This document shows, in pieces, positions 1 through 7,145 of a DNA stretch of 20,778 nt (its first letter is position 1; each line of letters begins with the position of its first letter). The stretch spans positions 1 through 20,778 of the IMG/VR virus record IMGVR_UViG_3300021960_000652; one strand, written 5' to 3'. Source of the stretch: a virus. The notes below the pieces were generated by a model. The model was not told where the DNA came from and ran no database searches. It saw nothing but the letters and a program-made list of their open reading frames with translations. Position numbers and translations under genes: made by a program.

Positions 1-342
1 GCCTCTACTATCATTTACCTAGGTAAGAAGAAGGAGAAGGATGGGACTGAAGTTGTTGGTAACATTATCAAATGTGAGGCAAAGAAGTCTCGCCTAACCA
101 AGGAAGGTAGTAAAGTTGAAACCAGACTCTATTTTGATGAACGTGGATTGGACCGCTATTACGGATTACTGGAACTGGGTGAACAACACGGAGTATTCCA
201 GCGCAAGGGCAATCGCATCGTTGTTGGGGAATCCTCTGTTTATCCTTCTGTTATTCTTGCTGATCCCGAGAAATATTTCACCGAAGAAATAATGGCACAA
301 CTTGAAGAAGCAGCACGTAAGGAATTCTCCTATGGCAGTTGA
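1..342 (+). CDS. uvsX: UvsX RecA-like recombinase, C-terminal part (5' end outside window)
   Basis: Open reading frame already open at base 1 and ending at TGA 340-342, about 113 residues. It carries the late part of the RecA-like core and the C-terminal region, including the segment KCEAKKSRLTKEG and a glutamate-rich end. UvsX is the T4-type strand-exchange protein that loads on single-stranded DNA for recombination-dependent replication. The Walker motifs would lie upstream of the window, so the call rests on the C-terminal character and on the position directly before the gp41 helicase, an order common in T4-like cyanophages. Its last 11 bases overlap the start of the helicase gene, implying translational coupling. 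Confidence 0.75.
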   Translation, partial: ASTIIYLGKKKEKDGTEVVGNIIKCEAKKSRLTKEGSKVETRLYFDERGLDRYYGLLELGEQHGVFQRKGNRIVVGESSVYPSVILADPEKYFTEEIMAQLEEAARKEFSYGS

Positions 343-1720
343 AAGAATTGAAGAGACTATCTTGCGTAATCTCCTCTGCAACGAGGAATACTATCGCAAG
401 GTAGTTCCTTTTCTTAAAGCAGAATATTTTAATGAGTACCATGAAAAAGTTATCTTTGAGGAGATCGCTGACTTCGCTGGTAAGTATGACAAGATACCTA
501 CTAAGGAAGTTCTCACGATTAATCTTCAATCTCGCACGGATCTTACTGACGACACGTACAGCGATTCGTTATCAACGATCAAGTCTCTCAACGATGAATG
601 GGTTGATGGAAACTGGCTCCTTGACTCCACAGAAAAGTGGTGCCAAGACAGAGCAATCTACCTTGCCCTCATGCAATCTATCAAGATCGCAGATGGAGGC
701 GATAAAAAACTATCAAAGGATGCGATACCAGGCATCCTACAAACGGCCCTGGCAGTATCGTTCGACGAACACATAGGACACGATTACATTGAACAAGCAG
801 AATCCCGATATGAGTTTTACCACCGCACAGAAGAAAAGATCCCCTTTGACCTTGATAAATTTAACTTCATTACGAAAGGTGGTCTCCCTAACAAGACTCT
901 CAACATCGCTCTTGCTGGTACAGGCGTCGGGAAGTCTCTATTCATGTGCCATGCGGCTGCTGCCGCGCTCACTCAGAACTACAACGTTCTCTACATTACA
1001 TGTGAAATGGCAGAGGAAAAAATTGCTGAGCGAATTGACGCAAACTTACTGAACGTCAATGTTAAAGACATTGCAGAACTACCTGAAGTTCTCTTTACTT
1101 CTAAGGTTCAGGAGATCGCCAGGAAGACTAGAGGCAAACTCATCATCAAAGAGTATCCTACAGCATCCGCTCACGTCGGACACTTCAAGGCATTACTCTC
1201 AGATCTTTCCCTAAAGAAAGACTTTAAACCACACATTATCTTTGTGGATTATCTAAACATCTGTGCTAGCGCGAGGTATAAAGGTGCGATTGTCAATTCT
1301 TATACGTATGTCAAAGCGATTGCTGAAGAGTTGCGTGGTCTTGCTGTGGAACATAATGTTCCTATTGTCTCAGCTACTCAAACTACTCGTTCTGGTTACG
1401 GCAACTCTGACCCTGACCTTACCGATACTTCTGAGTCTTTTGGCTTGCCTGCCACTGCTGATTTTATGTTCGCTCTTATCAGCACTGATGAACTTGAACA
1501 ACAGGGTCGCATCATGGTCAAACAACTTAAAAACCGATACAACGACCCGACTGCCTCTAGAAAATTCATGGTGGGAATTGACAGAGCGAAGATGAAGCTG
1601 TATGATGTAGCAGATGATGCTTCCTCAATCAGCATCGATAGTGAAGATCCTGGTGAGGAGTTCGCACAATTTCAACAAACACAAAACCGTCTATCTAAAT
1701 TTGCTGAGTGGAATGTATGA
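332..1720 (+). CDS. 41: gp41-type replicative DNA helicase (DnaB-like, primase-helicase subunit)
   Basis: A 462-residue DnaB/gp41-family hexameric 5'-3' helicase that unwinds the fork together with the gp61 primase encoded at 9308. The Walker A motif GTGVGKS is at about residues 196-202, the Walker B segment IIFVDYL at 302-308, and the H3-type segment VSATQTTRSGYG at about 346-357, followed by SESFGLPATADFMF. I chose ATG 332 rather than the in-frame TTG at 302 because AAGGA at 318-322 is a good Shine-Dalgarno sequence for it and the product then begins MAVERIEE. The length is typical of gp41. The stop overlaps the next start as ATGA. Call is firm. Confidence 0.93.
   Translation: MAVERIEETILRNLLCNEEYYRKVVPFLKAEYFNEYHEKVIFEEIADFAGKYDKIPTKEVLTINLQSRTDLTDDTYSDSLSTIKSLNDEWVDGNWLLDSTEKWCQDRAIYLALMQSIKIADGGDKKLSKDAIPGILQTALAVSFDEHIGHDYIEQAESRYEFYHRTEEKIPFDLDKFNFITKGGLPNKTLNIALAGTGVGKSLFMCHAAAAALTQNYNVLYITCEMAEEKIAERIDANLLNVNVKDIAELPEVLFTSKVQEIARKTRGKLIIKEYPTASAHVGHFKALLSDLSLKKDFKPHIIFVDYLNICASARYKGAIVNSYTYVKAIAEELRGLAVEHNVPIVSATQTTRSGYGNSDPDLTDTSESFGLPATADFMFALISTDELEQQGRIMVKQLKNRYNDPTASRKFMVGIDRAKMKLYDVADDASSISIDSEDPGEEFAQFQQTQNRLSKFAEWNV
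1578..1606 (+). promoter_or_regulatory. Possible internal sigma70-type promoter in gene 41
   Basis: TTGACA at 1578-1583, a 17-base spacer and TATGAT at 1601-1606 lie inside the helicase reading frame, about 110 bases before the MazG-like gene. The match is 11 of 12 bases. Because the hexamers also encode in-frame residues, coincidence is quite possible. Confidence 0.3.
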
Positions 1721-2118
1721 TTAACTTTAAAATGTATGAAGAGTTTGTGGCACAAGTTACTTCAAAGGCTTCTACAAACTTTGTTGACTTCGCTGATCGT
1801 ATTGGCGAGTTGGATCGTGAGGGTGCCAATATTGAACGACTTCTCACTTCTGGCGTTGGCATCAATGCTGAAGGTGGTGAGTTCCTTGAGATCATTAAGA
1901 AGATGGTCTTCCAGGGTAAGGCTTGGAACGCAGACAATCGAGAGCATCTTATTATTGAGTTGGGTGATATTATGTGGTATGTTGCACAAGCAACCATGGC
2001 GCTAGGTATCACTATGGAAGAGGTTCTGGATATCAATATTGCTAAACTTGCTAAGCGTTATCCCGAAGGAACCTTTGATGCTTACTATTCTGAAAACCGA
2101 TCTGCTGATGATCGCTGA
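1717..2118 (+). CDS. mazG: MazG-like nucleotide pyrophosphohydrolase
   Basis: A 133-residue all-alpha NTP pyrophosphohydrolase of the MazG type. The metal-binding pattern is complete: E52-x-x-E55 followed after 25 residues by E81-x-x-D84 (ELGDIMWYV). Family members hydrolyse (d)NTPs or related nucleotides to monophosphate and pyrophosphate. In cyanophages a role in nucleotide supply or alarmone balance has been discussed, but the substrate cannot be told from sequence. ATG 1717 overlaps the helicase stop as ATGA, which makes it a better start than the in-frame GTG at 1708. It is the last gene before a strong terminator, so it probably ends the replication transcript. Confidence 0.85.
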   Translation: MINFKMYEEFVAQVTSKASTNFVDFADRIGELDREGANIERLLTSGVGINAEGGEFLEIIKKMVFQGKAWNADNREHLIIELGDIMWYVAQATMALGITMEEVLDINIAKLAKRYPEGTFDAYYSENRSADDR

Positions 2119-2130
2119 TATGTTATGACG

Positions 2131-2156
2131 GGGATCACTTAGGTGATCCCTTTTTT
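2131..2156 (+). terminator. Intrinsic terminator after the MazG-like gene
   Basis: Perfect 8-bp stem GGGATCAC/GTGATCCC (2131-2138 and 2143-2150) with a TTAG loop, followed by six T residues at 2151-2156. It separates the replication block from the late-type unit that follows. Confidence 0.9.
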
Positions 2157-2162
2157 ATGCTC

Positions 2163-2170
2163 CATAAATA
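2163..2170 (+). promoter_or_regulatory. T4-type late promoter (CATAAATA)
   Basis: CATAAATA at 2163-2170 matches the T4-like late -10 element (TATAAATA, core ATAAATA). It lies between a terminator and the start codon at 2192, so transcription would start near 2176 with a very short, AT-rich leader that has no clear Shine-Dalgarno sequence. Confidence 0.65.
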
Positions 2171-2191
2171 TTATTAAAAGTTTTTATATAC

Positions 2192-3715
2192 ATGGGATTT
2201 TCACTAAGACCCAGTAGTGTAGAAGAAGTGCGACAGATGGCGTCCAATGGATATGCCACTGTGAAGTTGAATTCCATTGTAAATCTCTACAACTATCTTA
2301 CATCGGAATACCCATCTGTCGATAGACCCTTATTGTTAGAAGCAGCTTCTGGCAAGGGAGGGAATACTGTTAAGGTTCTCCCAACAATTTATAGTCAGGA
2401 CACTCGACTTAGTAGTTTATCCAAAGATGCAGCCAAAAGAAGATTACAGAATCTTGCCGACACTACATTAACTATAAAGTTTGGAGTTGGATCTGCTGGT
2501 GGCACCAGAAGATACAGATATAATATGGGTGATGCTTCCGAGGGTGTGTTGGCAGCTGCAATAGCGGCAAGATTTATCAATAAAGCAAAAAGAGTAAATC
2601 AGACTGATGTGGTGCGAGTATTGGATGCTCTTGAATCTCATATCAGACCTAGAGGACGTGCCTTTGAAGTTAGTCATACCTTCAAATCAGAAAACTTTAG
2701 AACGTCAAAAGAAACTAAAAGGATCATTCCTGATGATGATGTTTTGACAGAAATTGCTTTGGCTGAATCCAACATGGCGTTGGTATTTCCTAATCATTTT
2801 TTGTCGGACGATCCAGAAGAGAGAGACCAAGCGTTGTATGATAGATCTGGTTTGATATTTGAGTGCATGACCTATGCTAACTCTAGGGAAATATCACAAT
2901 TGTCTAATGTAATGTATTACAATAGGGTCTATGATCATATTCATATTAAATCTGATGGCATCAGTAATCAAACTGGAACCAAAGTTGATGTTAATTTGAT
3001 TATCAACGGTGCTAAAACTATAGATATCCCAGCTAGATACACTGCTCCTAAAAGCCAAGATGGATTGGTTAGAAGCCAGAGATTAAATATTACGCAGATT
3101 TCTTTGAAGCGCGAAGTAAATCAATTTGCTCAAGTTGGCGGATGGGACATCCAAACATTCCAAGATTATTGGGGAACTATATTGGATGAAACTATAACCA
3201 ATAATTCCCAGGTTATTGGTGTATATGAAGAGTGCAATCGAAATACCTATGAAACAACCCATCATCATGCTGCTGCTGTTGCAAACGGAGTTTATCGATG
3301 GGCTTTTTCTAGATTACAATCTAAATTTAATAATGCCTCTTGGAGAACTCATTTTGTAAATACAATACATGAATTTGCTACTCATGATGAAGAGTATGTT
3401 CAATTGGTGGAACTTAGAGCTGGTGGATCTTTTGAAAAATATGATATGAGAAAATTGGAAATTGCTTTGAACGGAAGTAGAGAGCATGGTCTCCAACCAA
3501 ACTTGGTTTTATCTGCTCGTTTGGTTCAGACTAGTCCCCAGAACGCCAGGGCTGCCAGGTTGCCAGTTGTCATAGTGTCCGCAACCAACACCAATAACAA
3601 CACAACCCATGATATACTACAGTTCAGGCATAAAATCGAATGGTCTGGAACTGCTGTCCGAAACTACATTGAAAAGAGGGAAGGACTTCACCAGTATACA
3701 AATGCTCTAATCTAA
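2192..3715 (+). CDS. Protein of unknown function, 507 aa, first gene of an AT-rich trio
   Basis: I do not recognise this 507-residue protein. It begins MGFSLRPSSVEEVRQ and has no signal peptide or membrane segment. A Gly/Arg-rich stretch near residues 100-115 (GSAGGTRRYRYNMGDASEG) is followed by a helical AAAIAARF segment. The remainder is mixed alpha/beta in character. It is the promoter-proximal gene of a unit with a ligase-like protein and a nucleotidylyltransferase, and its TAA shares one base with the next ATG (TAATG), so the three are probably made together. Sampled 60-base lines inside the trio are about 30-35% G+C, clearly lower than the flanking replication genes. A role in nucleic-acid or nucleotide modification with its neighbours is only an inference from context. 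Confidence 0.85.
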   Translation: MGFSLRPSSVEEVRQMASNGYATVKLNSIVNLYNYLTSEYPSVDRPLLLEAASGKGGNTVKVLPTIYSQDTRLSSLSKDAAKRRLQNLADTTLTIKFGVGSAGGTRRYRYNMGDASEGVLAAAIAARFINKAKRVNQTDVVRVLDALESHIRPRGRAFEVSHTFKSENFRTSKETKRIIPDDDVLTEIALAESNMALVFPNHFLSDDPEERDQALYDRSGLIFECMTYANSREISQLSNVMYYNRVYDHIHIKSDGISNQTGTKVDVNLIINGAKTIDIPARYTAPKSQDGLVRSQRLNITQISLKREVNQFAQVGGWDIQTFQDYWGTILDETITNNSQVIGVYEECNRNTYETTHHHAAAVANGVYRWAFSRLQSKFNNASWRTHFVNTIHEFATHDEEYVQLVELRAGGSFEKYDMRKLEIALNGSREHGLQPNLVLSARLVQTSPQNARAARLPVVIVSATNTNNNTTHDILQFRHKIEWSGTAVRNYIEKREGLHQYTNALI

Positions 3716-4953
3716 TGACTGCCAATCTCCACTTAGAACACGCTGAAGATCTCATGCTTATGCTTGGATCTGCTGGTGTCCATGAAGCATTTGAATACTT
3801 TGATGATTTAGTTGAAACATTTTCTTCTACTCCTTCTGGAAACAAAAACATTACCACCAAATGGGACGGTTCTCCTGCTATTTTCTGTGGGTATGATCCT
3901 GCTGATGGTCAGTTCTTTGTTGGTAAGAAGAGTGTATTTAATAAAAATCCTGGTATGTATAAGTCCGAGCAAGAAATTAACTCGGATGTTAAAGCTCCTG
4001 CAGATTTAAAGAAAGCATACATGGCATTGTGGAAAGGATTTAAACCATTATATGATTCTGGTAAGTTGAAGGATGTTATTCAGGGAGATTTTCTTTTTCA
4101 CAAGAGCAGCAGAAAAATAGTTAATGACGTTCATGGGGAAAACTGTATTATGTTTAAACCCCAGTTAATTAGTTATTGCATTCCTGATCATGATGAACTG
4201 TATGATGCCGCTAAAAATTGTGAAGCATGTGTGGTCATTCACGCTAGATATCCAGCATCTCCCAGTGCCAAAAGTATTCATGATCTTAATGTGAATTTTG
4301 GATTTGATGCTTCTCATCTGTCTAGTCAGAAGATGCTGATCCTTACACCATATACATCTGAACTTGGTGCCGATATGGTTTTGACTGGATCCGAGTCTCG
4401 ACAAATCAAACAGAATAAAACAGCTGCCATGAATTTGCTTCGTCAGTGCTCTAAGTTTTTGGATGATATCTCCAGTGATTACGATAACCAGTGGGGACAC
4501 GCTTATTTCATTAAGCAATACTTTAATGCCCGAGTGAGAGAGGGGCAGAAGGTTACTAGTGCTGCTCGTTTTTATGATGACTACTTAGCATATTTTAGAG
4601 AAAAATACACGAAGAAATGGCAGAGTTTAAGCACTCCATCGGCAGTATCTAAGTGGAAGAAACAGTTTAAAGATCAGTATCGTATTGTTGTCAATAGGAA
4701 GAGAGAGTTCACGGCAATGGTTGGACTATATAATAGTATCCAGAATATCAAACCTATTTTTATTTCCAAGTTTGAAGCTGGGGAAAGGTTTAAAACTTTC
4801 TATTATAATGAGGATAACGGTACTTATGAAGTTGGTGATCAAGAAGGTTATGTTATTGTTAGGGATTCTACCAGAGCAGTAAAAATTGTTCAGCGTCTTG
4901 GTGGATTTAGTCAGAGAAACTTTAACGAAATTAAGAAGTGGGCTAAGAAATGA
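3715..4953 (+). CDS. Ligase-like protein with covalent-nucleotidyltransferase motifs
   Basis: 412 residues. The pattern TTKWDGSPAI places K49-x-D51-G52 in the form of motif I (KxDG) of ATP-dependent DNA/RNA ligases and capping enzymes, where the lysine carries the AMP. Further matches in the right order are VIQGDFLF (about 121-128, resembling motif III) and NCIMFKPQLISY (about 143-154, resembling motif IV with its lysine). FFVGKKSVFNK (67-77) is a basic strand between them. Resemblance to families of this kind in other T4-like phages is from memory. The C-terminal 190 residues are helical, charged and unrecognised. The start overlaps the preceding stop by one base and the stop overlaps the next start as ATGA. 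Ligase activity is a motif-based inference; a nonligating nucleotidyltransferase is the main alternative. Confidence 0.8.
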   Translation: MTANLHLEHAEDLMLMLGSAGVHEAFEYFDDLVETFSSTPSGNKNITTKWDGSPAIFCGYDPADGQFFVGKKSVFNKNPGMYKSEQEINSDVKAPADLKKAYMALWKGFKPLYDSGKLKDVIQGDFLFHKSSRKIVNDVHGENCIMFKPQLISYCIPDHDELYDAAKNCEACVVIHARYPASPSAKSIHDLNVNFGFDASHLSSQKMLILTPYTSELGADMVLTGSESRQIKQNKTAAMNLLRQCSKFLDDISSDYDNQWGHAYFIKQYFNARVREGQKVTSAARFYDDYLAYFREKYTKKWQSLSTPSAVSKWKKQFKDQYRIVVNRKREFTAMVGLYNSIQNIKPIFISKFEAGERFKTFYYNEDNGTYEVGDQEGYVIVRDSTRAVKIVQRLGGFSQRNFNEIKKWAKK

Positions 4954-5510
4954 GTAAGATTGTTCTAGCATTTGGGAGGATGAATCCTCCCACAATTGGA
5001 CACGAAAAACTCATAGAAGAGTGTGCCAAAGTTGCTAAAGAAGAGGGTTGTGATTATCAGATATATCTGAGCAATAGTCACGACAAGAAAAAAAATCCTC
5101 TTGATCCACAAACAAAGATTAATTTGGTTAAAAAAATGTTTCCTCAGTATGCTAATCATATTCATGTCGATAGAGAAATATCAAATCCATTTAAAGTAAT
5201 GGAAAAGTTTAACACTGAGCATGAAGATGTGATATGGGTTGCTGGCGGAGAAGATGTTCCGATGTATGAAAGAAACTTCACTAGTCACATGAAAAAAGAT
5301 TCTCCAGACTTTTTTTATTTGAATTTTAGAGTTCATACAGCAGGAGAAAGGAGTGCTGATGCTGAAGGTGCTACTGGTATGTCTGCCACTAAAATGAGAG
5401 GGTTTGCTCTACAAGCAGATTTTCAAAGCTTTCGTTCTGGTATGCCACGTACTATCACTGATGATGAATGTAAAAAAGTTATGAAAGCTATTAGGGATTA
5501 TATGTTATGA
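4950..5510 (+). CDS. Nucleotidylyltransferase (cytidylyl/adenylyltransferase superfamily)
   Basis: 186-residue Rossmann-like nucleotidylyltransferase. The N-terminal FGRMNPPTIGHEKLI contains the T/HxGH signature (T15-I-G-H18), and GMSATKMRGFA (143-153) matches the second (I)SxTxxR signature with S145 and R150. WVAGGED (97-102) is the usual nucleotide-contact strand. Enzymes of this fold transfer NMP from NTP to a phosphorylated substrate such as nicotinamide mononucleotide, pantetheine phosphate or glycerol phosphate. The substrate here cannot be decided; NMN (NAD synthesis) is one plausible option. It is the third gene of the trio and its TGA overlaps the next ATG. Confidence 0.88.
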   Translation: MSKIVLAFGRMNPPTIGHEKLIEECAKVAKEEGCDYQIYLSNSHDKKKNPLDPQTKINLVKKMFPQYANHIHVDREISNPFKVMEKFNTEHEDVIWVAGGEDVPMYERNFTSHMKKDSPDFFYLNFRVHTAGERSADAEGATGMSATKMRGFALQADFQSFRSGMPRTITDDECKKVMKAIRDYML

Positions 5511-5761
5511 AAGACTTTAAGAAACTACGTGAAGAAGCACTTCGCCAACAACAAAGACAGCATAGTGTCTTCAAGGAAGGTGATGCAGTCATGTCATCCC
5601 GCACAGGGGAGAAGGGACACATCCACAGGGTTGGTGGTAACTATGCCATCGTGATCTCTGAAGAAGGTCAGATGTTTAGAGAGTGGATCAAGAACATTAG
5701 ATCTATAAATAATACGAGAAGAACCTCCTTATTAAACGATGAAATATCAGAAGCCAGTTAA
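5507..5761 (+). CDS. Small protein with MKxFKxLREE leader and SH3/KOW-like core
   Basis: 84 residues. The first nine residues MKDFKKLRE, then a Gln/Arg-rich helix, resemble the leader of another protein in this window (6470) and, more loosely, the T4 capsid-targeting leader MKTYQEFIAE with its (L/I)xE cleavage point. The core at about 22-66 (FKEGDAVMSSRTGEKGHIHR... then VISEEGQMFREWI) looks like a small five-strand SH3/KOW barrel. The start overlaps the nucleotidylyltransferase stop (ATGA). A late promoter sits inside its 3' end. Function unknown; an internal virion protein is an inference. Confidence 0.8.
   Translation: MKDFKKLREEALRQQQRQHSVFKEGDAVMSSRTGEKGHIHRVGGNYAIVISEEGQMFREWIKNIRSINNTRRTSLLNDEISEAS
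5704..5711 (+). promoter_or_regulatory. T4-type late promoter (TATAAATA)
   Basis: Exact TATAAATA at 5704-5711, inside the end of the preceding gene and 27 bases before ATG 5739. It would start a late transcript for the modular lysine-rich proteins downstream. Confidence 0.7.
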
Positions 5762-6473
5762 TACAGTCAACAGCAATGATGAGTTTTCATCCTCGCTGAT
5801 GGAAGCTTATGGTAGATGGATGGGAGGAGACACCTTCCAGAATACCGCTCCTGTAGAACTTAATCTTTCGGAAGCACCTTTTGATGGTATGGATCCTCAG
5901 TCAAATGGTGCTGAGATTGAAGACACCACTAAGCGTAAGAAGACCGCTAAGAAGGGTGGATACATCGGACAAGAGAGTGCTCCTAAGAATGAGGAGTATG
6001 AGGTTCTAGAAAGAGAAGAGTATGAGATTGATGGTGAAGTCTATGTTCTTGAGAAAGTCAAGATGGATGGCAAAGATGACAACGGTTTCAAGTCATGCTG
6101 GAAAGGATATAAGAAAGCAGGCACCAAAGTAAAGGGTGATAAGGAAGTTAATAACTGTGTGAAGGCAGGTGTTGAGTATGAAGGTGATGATCTCCAAGAG
6201 AAGGCACCTCCTGGCGCAAAGTATGAGCGCATGGTAAAGCACATCAAGAAAGGATATTCCAAGGATGGTGAATTGAGCGATAAAGAAAAGTCAATCGCTT
6301 ATGCTACTGCTTGGAAAGCAAAGAACAAGAAGGGCATGAAAGAAGGTATGGATCCAGTTGGTAAGGAAGATGGCGACATCGACAACGACGGTGACAAGGA
6401 TAAGTCCGACAAGTATCTTCATGCACGTCGTAAGAAGATCAGCAAAATCATGGCGATGAAGAAGAAGTCATGA
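5739..6473 (+). CDS. Modular Lys/Asp-rich protein with EF-hand-like loop, probable virion or assembly protein
   Basis: 244 residues made of short modules. An N-terminal helical part (LMEAYGRWMGG at 20-30) is followed by an acidic repeat-like section at 84-106. Next come CWKGYKKAGTKVKG with the partner NNCV (120-141), an EKAPPGAKYERMVKHIKKGY and AYATAWKAKNKK module (154-198), and GMDPVGKEDGDIDNDGDKDK (203-222), an Asp-rich calcium-loop-like sequence. A strongly basic tail ends in KKKS. These modules are familiar to me from many marine T4-like phage proteins, usually unnamed or virion-associated, but that is recollection. The start overlaps the preceding gene by 23 bases; no good Shine-Dalgarno sequence is visible. 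The stop overlaps the next start (ATGA). Confidence 0.82.
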   Translation: MKYQKPVNTVNSNDEFSSSLMEAYGRWMGGDTFQNTAPVELNLSEAPFDGMDPQSNGAEIEDTTKRKKTAKKGGYIGQESAPKNEEYEVLEREEYEIDGEVYVLEKVKMDGKDDNGFKSCWKGYKKAGTKVKGDKEVNNCVKAGVEYEGDDLQEKAPPGAKYERMVKHIKKGYSKDGELSDKEKSIAYATAWKAKNKKGMKEGMDPVGKEDGDIDNDGDKDKSDKYLHARRKKISKIMAMKKKS

Positions 6474-6868
6474 AATCATTCAAACAACTCCGCGAGGATT
6501 GTGGTTGCGAAAAGAAAGAACGCAAAGGTAAAAAGAAAGGAACTGTAGAAGTCATGCCTACTGTCAATGATGGCAATGGTAAGAGCATGACAACTAGAGC
6601 CACTAATGAAGGGTTTGCTGGCAACTACAAAGGACCTTTGTATGCGCCTCACCCAGACATTCAAGTTGAAAACTATGATAAGGGTGAGTATGATTATGAA
6701 GGTGACATGACGAAAACTCAACTCAAAGGAGTTATTCGTAACGCACAAGAACTTCATGATATTCTCAAACCAGATGAGAATTTACCAGAGTGGGTGCAAT
6801 CTAAGATAACCCTTGCGGCAGATTATATTATGACATCCGCAGACTATGTAAAAAGCAGGAGACCATAA
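6470..6868 (+). CDS. Conserved-type phage protein with MKxFKxLRED leader
   Basis: 132 residues. MKSFKQLRED matches the leader of the 84-aa protein at 5507 and is followed by a CGC motif and a very basic stretch (KKERKGKKKG). The C-terminal 50 residues form a helical module (EYDYEGDMTKTQLKGVIRNA, then LPEWVQSKITLAADYIMTSA) that I recognise in general form from cyanophage proteins of unknown function. The start overlaps the previous stop as ATGA, so the two are translationally coupled. A late promoter overlaps its TAA stop. A virion-internal or assembly role is inferred. Confidence 0.82.
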   Translation: MKSFKQLREDCGCEKKERKGKKKGTVEVMPTVNDGNGKSMTTRATNEGFAGNYKGPLYAPHPDIQVENYDKGEYDYEGDMTKTQLKGVIRNAQELHDILKPDENLPEWVQSKITLAADYIMTSADYVKSRRP

Positions 6869-6871
6869 ATA
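6864..6871 (+). promoter_or_regulatory. T4-type late promoter (CATAAATA) on a stop codon
   Basis: CATAAATA at 6864-6871 includes the TAA stop of the preceding gene (6866-6868) and lies 25 bases before the small gene at 6897. Confidence 0.6.
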
Positions 6872-6896
6872 GGCTCGTTGAGTTCTATTTACTCGT

Positions 6897-7073
6897 ATGC
6901 TAGCTGCCGCACTTGTGGTCGTCAAACCACTACTATTCAAAGCAATGTCATCTTGCCAAGTCAAGAAGCTCGTAGTTGATCTTCTTGAGCGTTATGTAAA
7001 ATCAACTGATAATGATGTTGATGATCTAATCGCTGCCACTGTAAGAACAGCACTTCTCAAAGGATGTGAGTGA
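6897..7073 (+). CDS. Small conserved-type phage protein, 58 aa
   Basis: 58 residues starting MLAAALVVVKPLLFKAMSS, a hydrophobic N-terminal segment, followed by VKKLVVDLLERYVKSTDND, VDDLIAATVRTALL and a short end. The pattern of a membrane-active or hydrophobic helix plus an amphipathic helix and a TDNDVDD turn is one I associate with small proteins common in T4-like cyanophages. A holin-like or virion role cannot be shown. It fills the space between a late promoter (6864) and a strong terminator (7081), which supports it as a real single-gene late transcript. No clear Shine-Dalgarno sequence precedes the ATG. Confidence 0.72.
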   Translation: MLAAALVVVKPLLFKAMSSCQVKKLVVDLLERYVKSTDNDVDDLIAATVRTALLKGCE

Positions 7074-7080
7074 TATTGTT

Positions 7081-7103
7081 GGGGGCGCAAGCCCCCTTTT
7101 TTT
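7081..7103 (+). terminator. Intrinsic terminator with GCAA tetraloop
   Basis: Six-base-pair all-GC stem GGGGGC/GCCCCC (7081-7086 and 7091-7096) closed by a GCAA (GNRA) tetraloop and followed by seven T residues. The T tract runs directly into the next late promoter. Confidence 0.92.
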
Positions 7104-7110
7104 ATAAATA
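7103..7110 (+). promoter_or_regulatory. T4-type late promoter (TATAAATA) joined to a terminator
   Basis: Exact TATAAATA at 7103-7110 whose first T is the last T of the preceding terminator. The start would be near 7116, 30 bases before ATG 7146; GGGGTAAG at 7133-7140 could serve as the ribosome binding site. Confidence 0.75.
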
Positions 7111-7145
7111 AATTTTAGAAAACAGTAAATCTGGGGTAAGTATCC

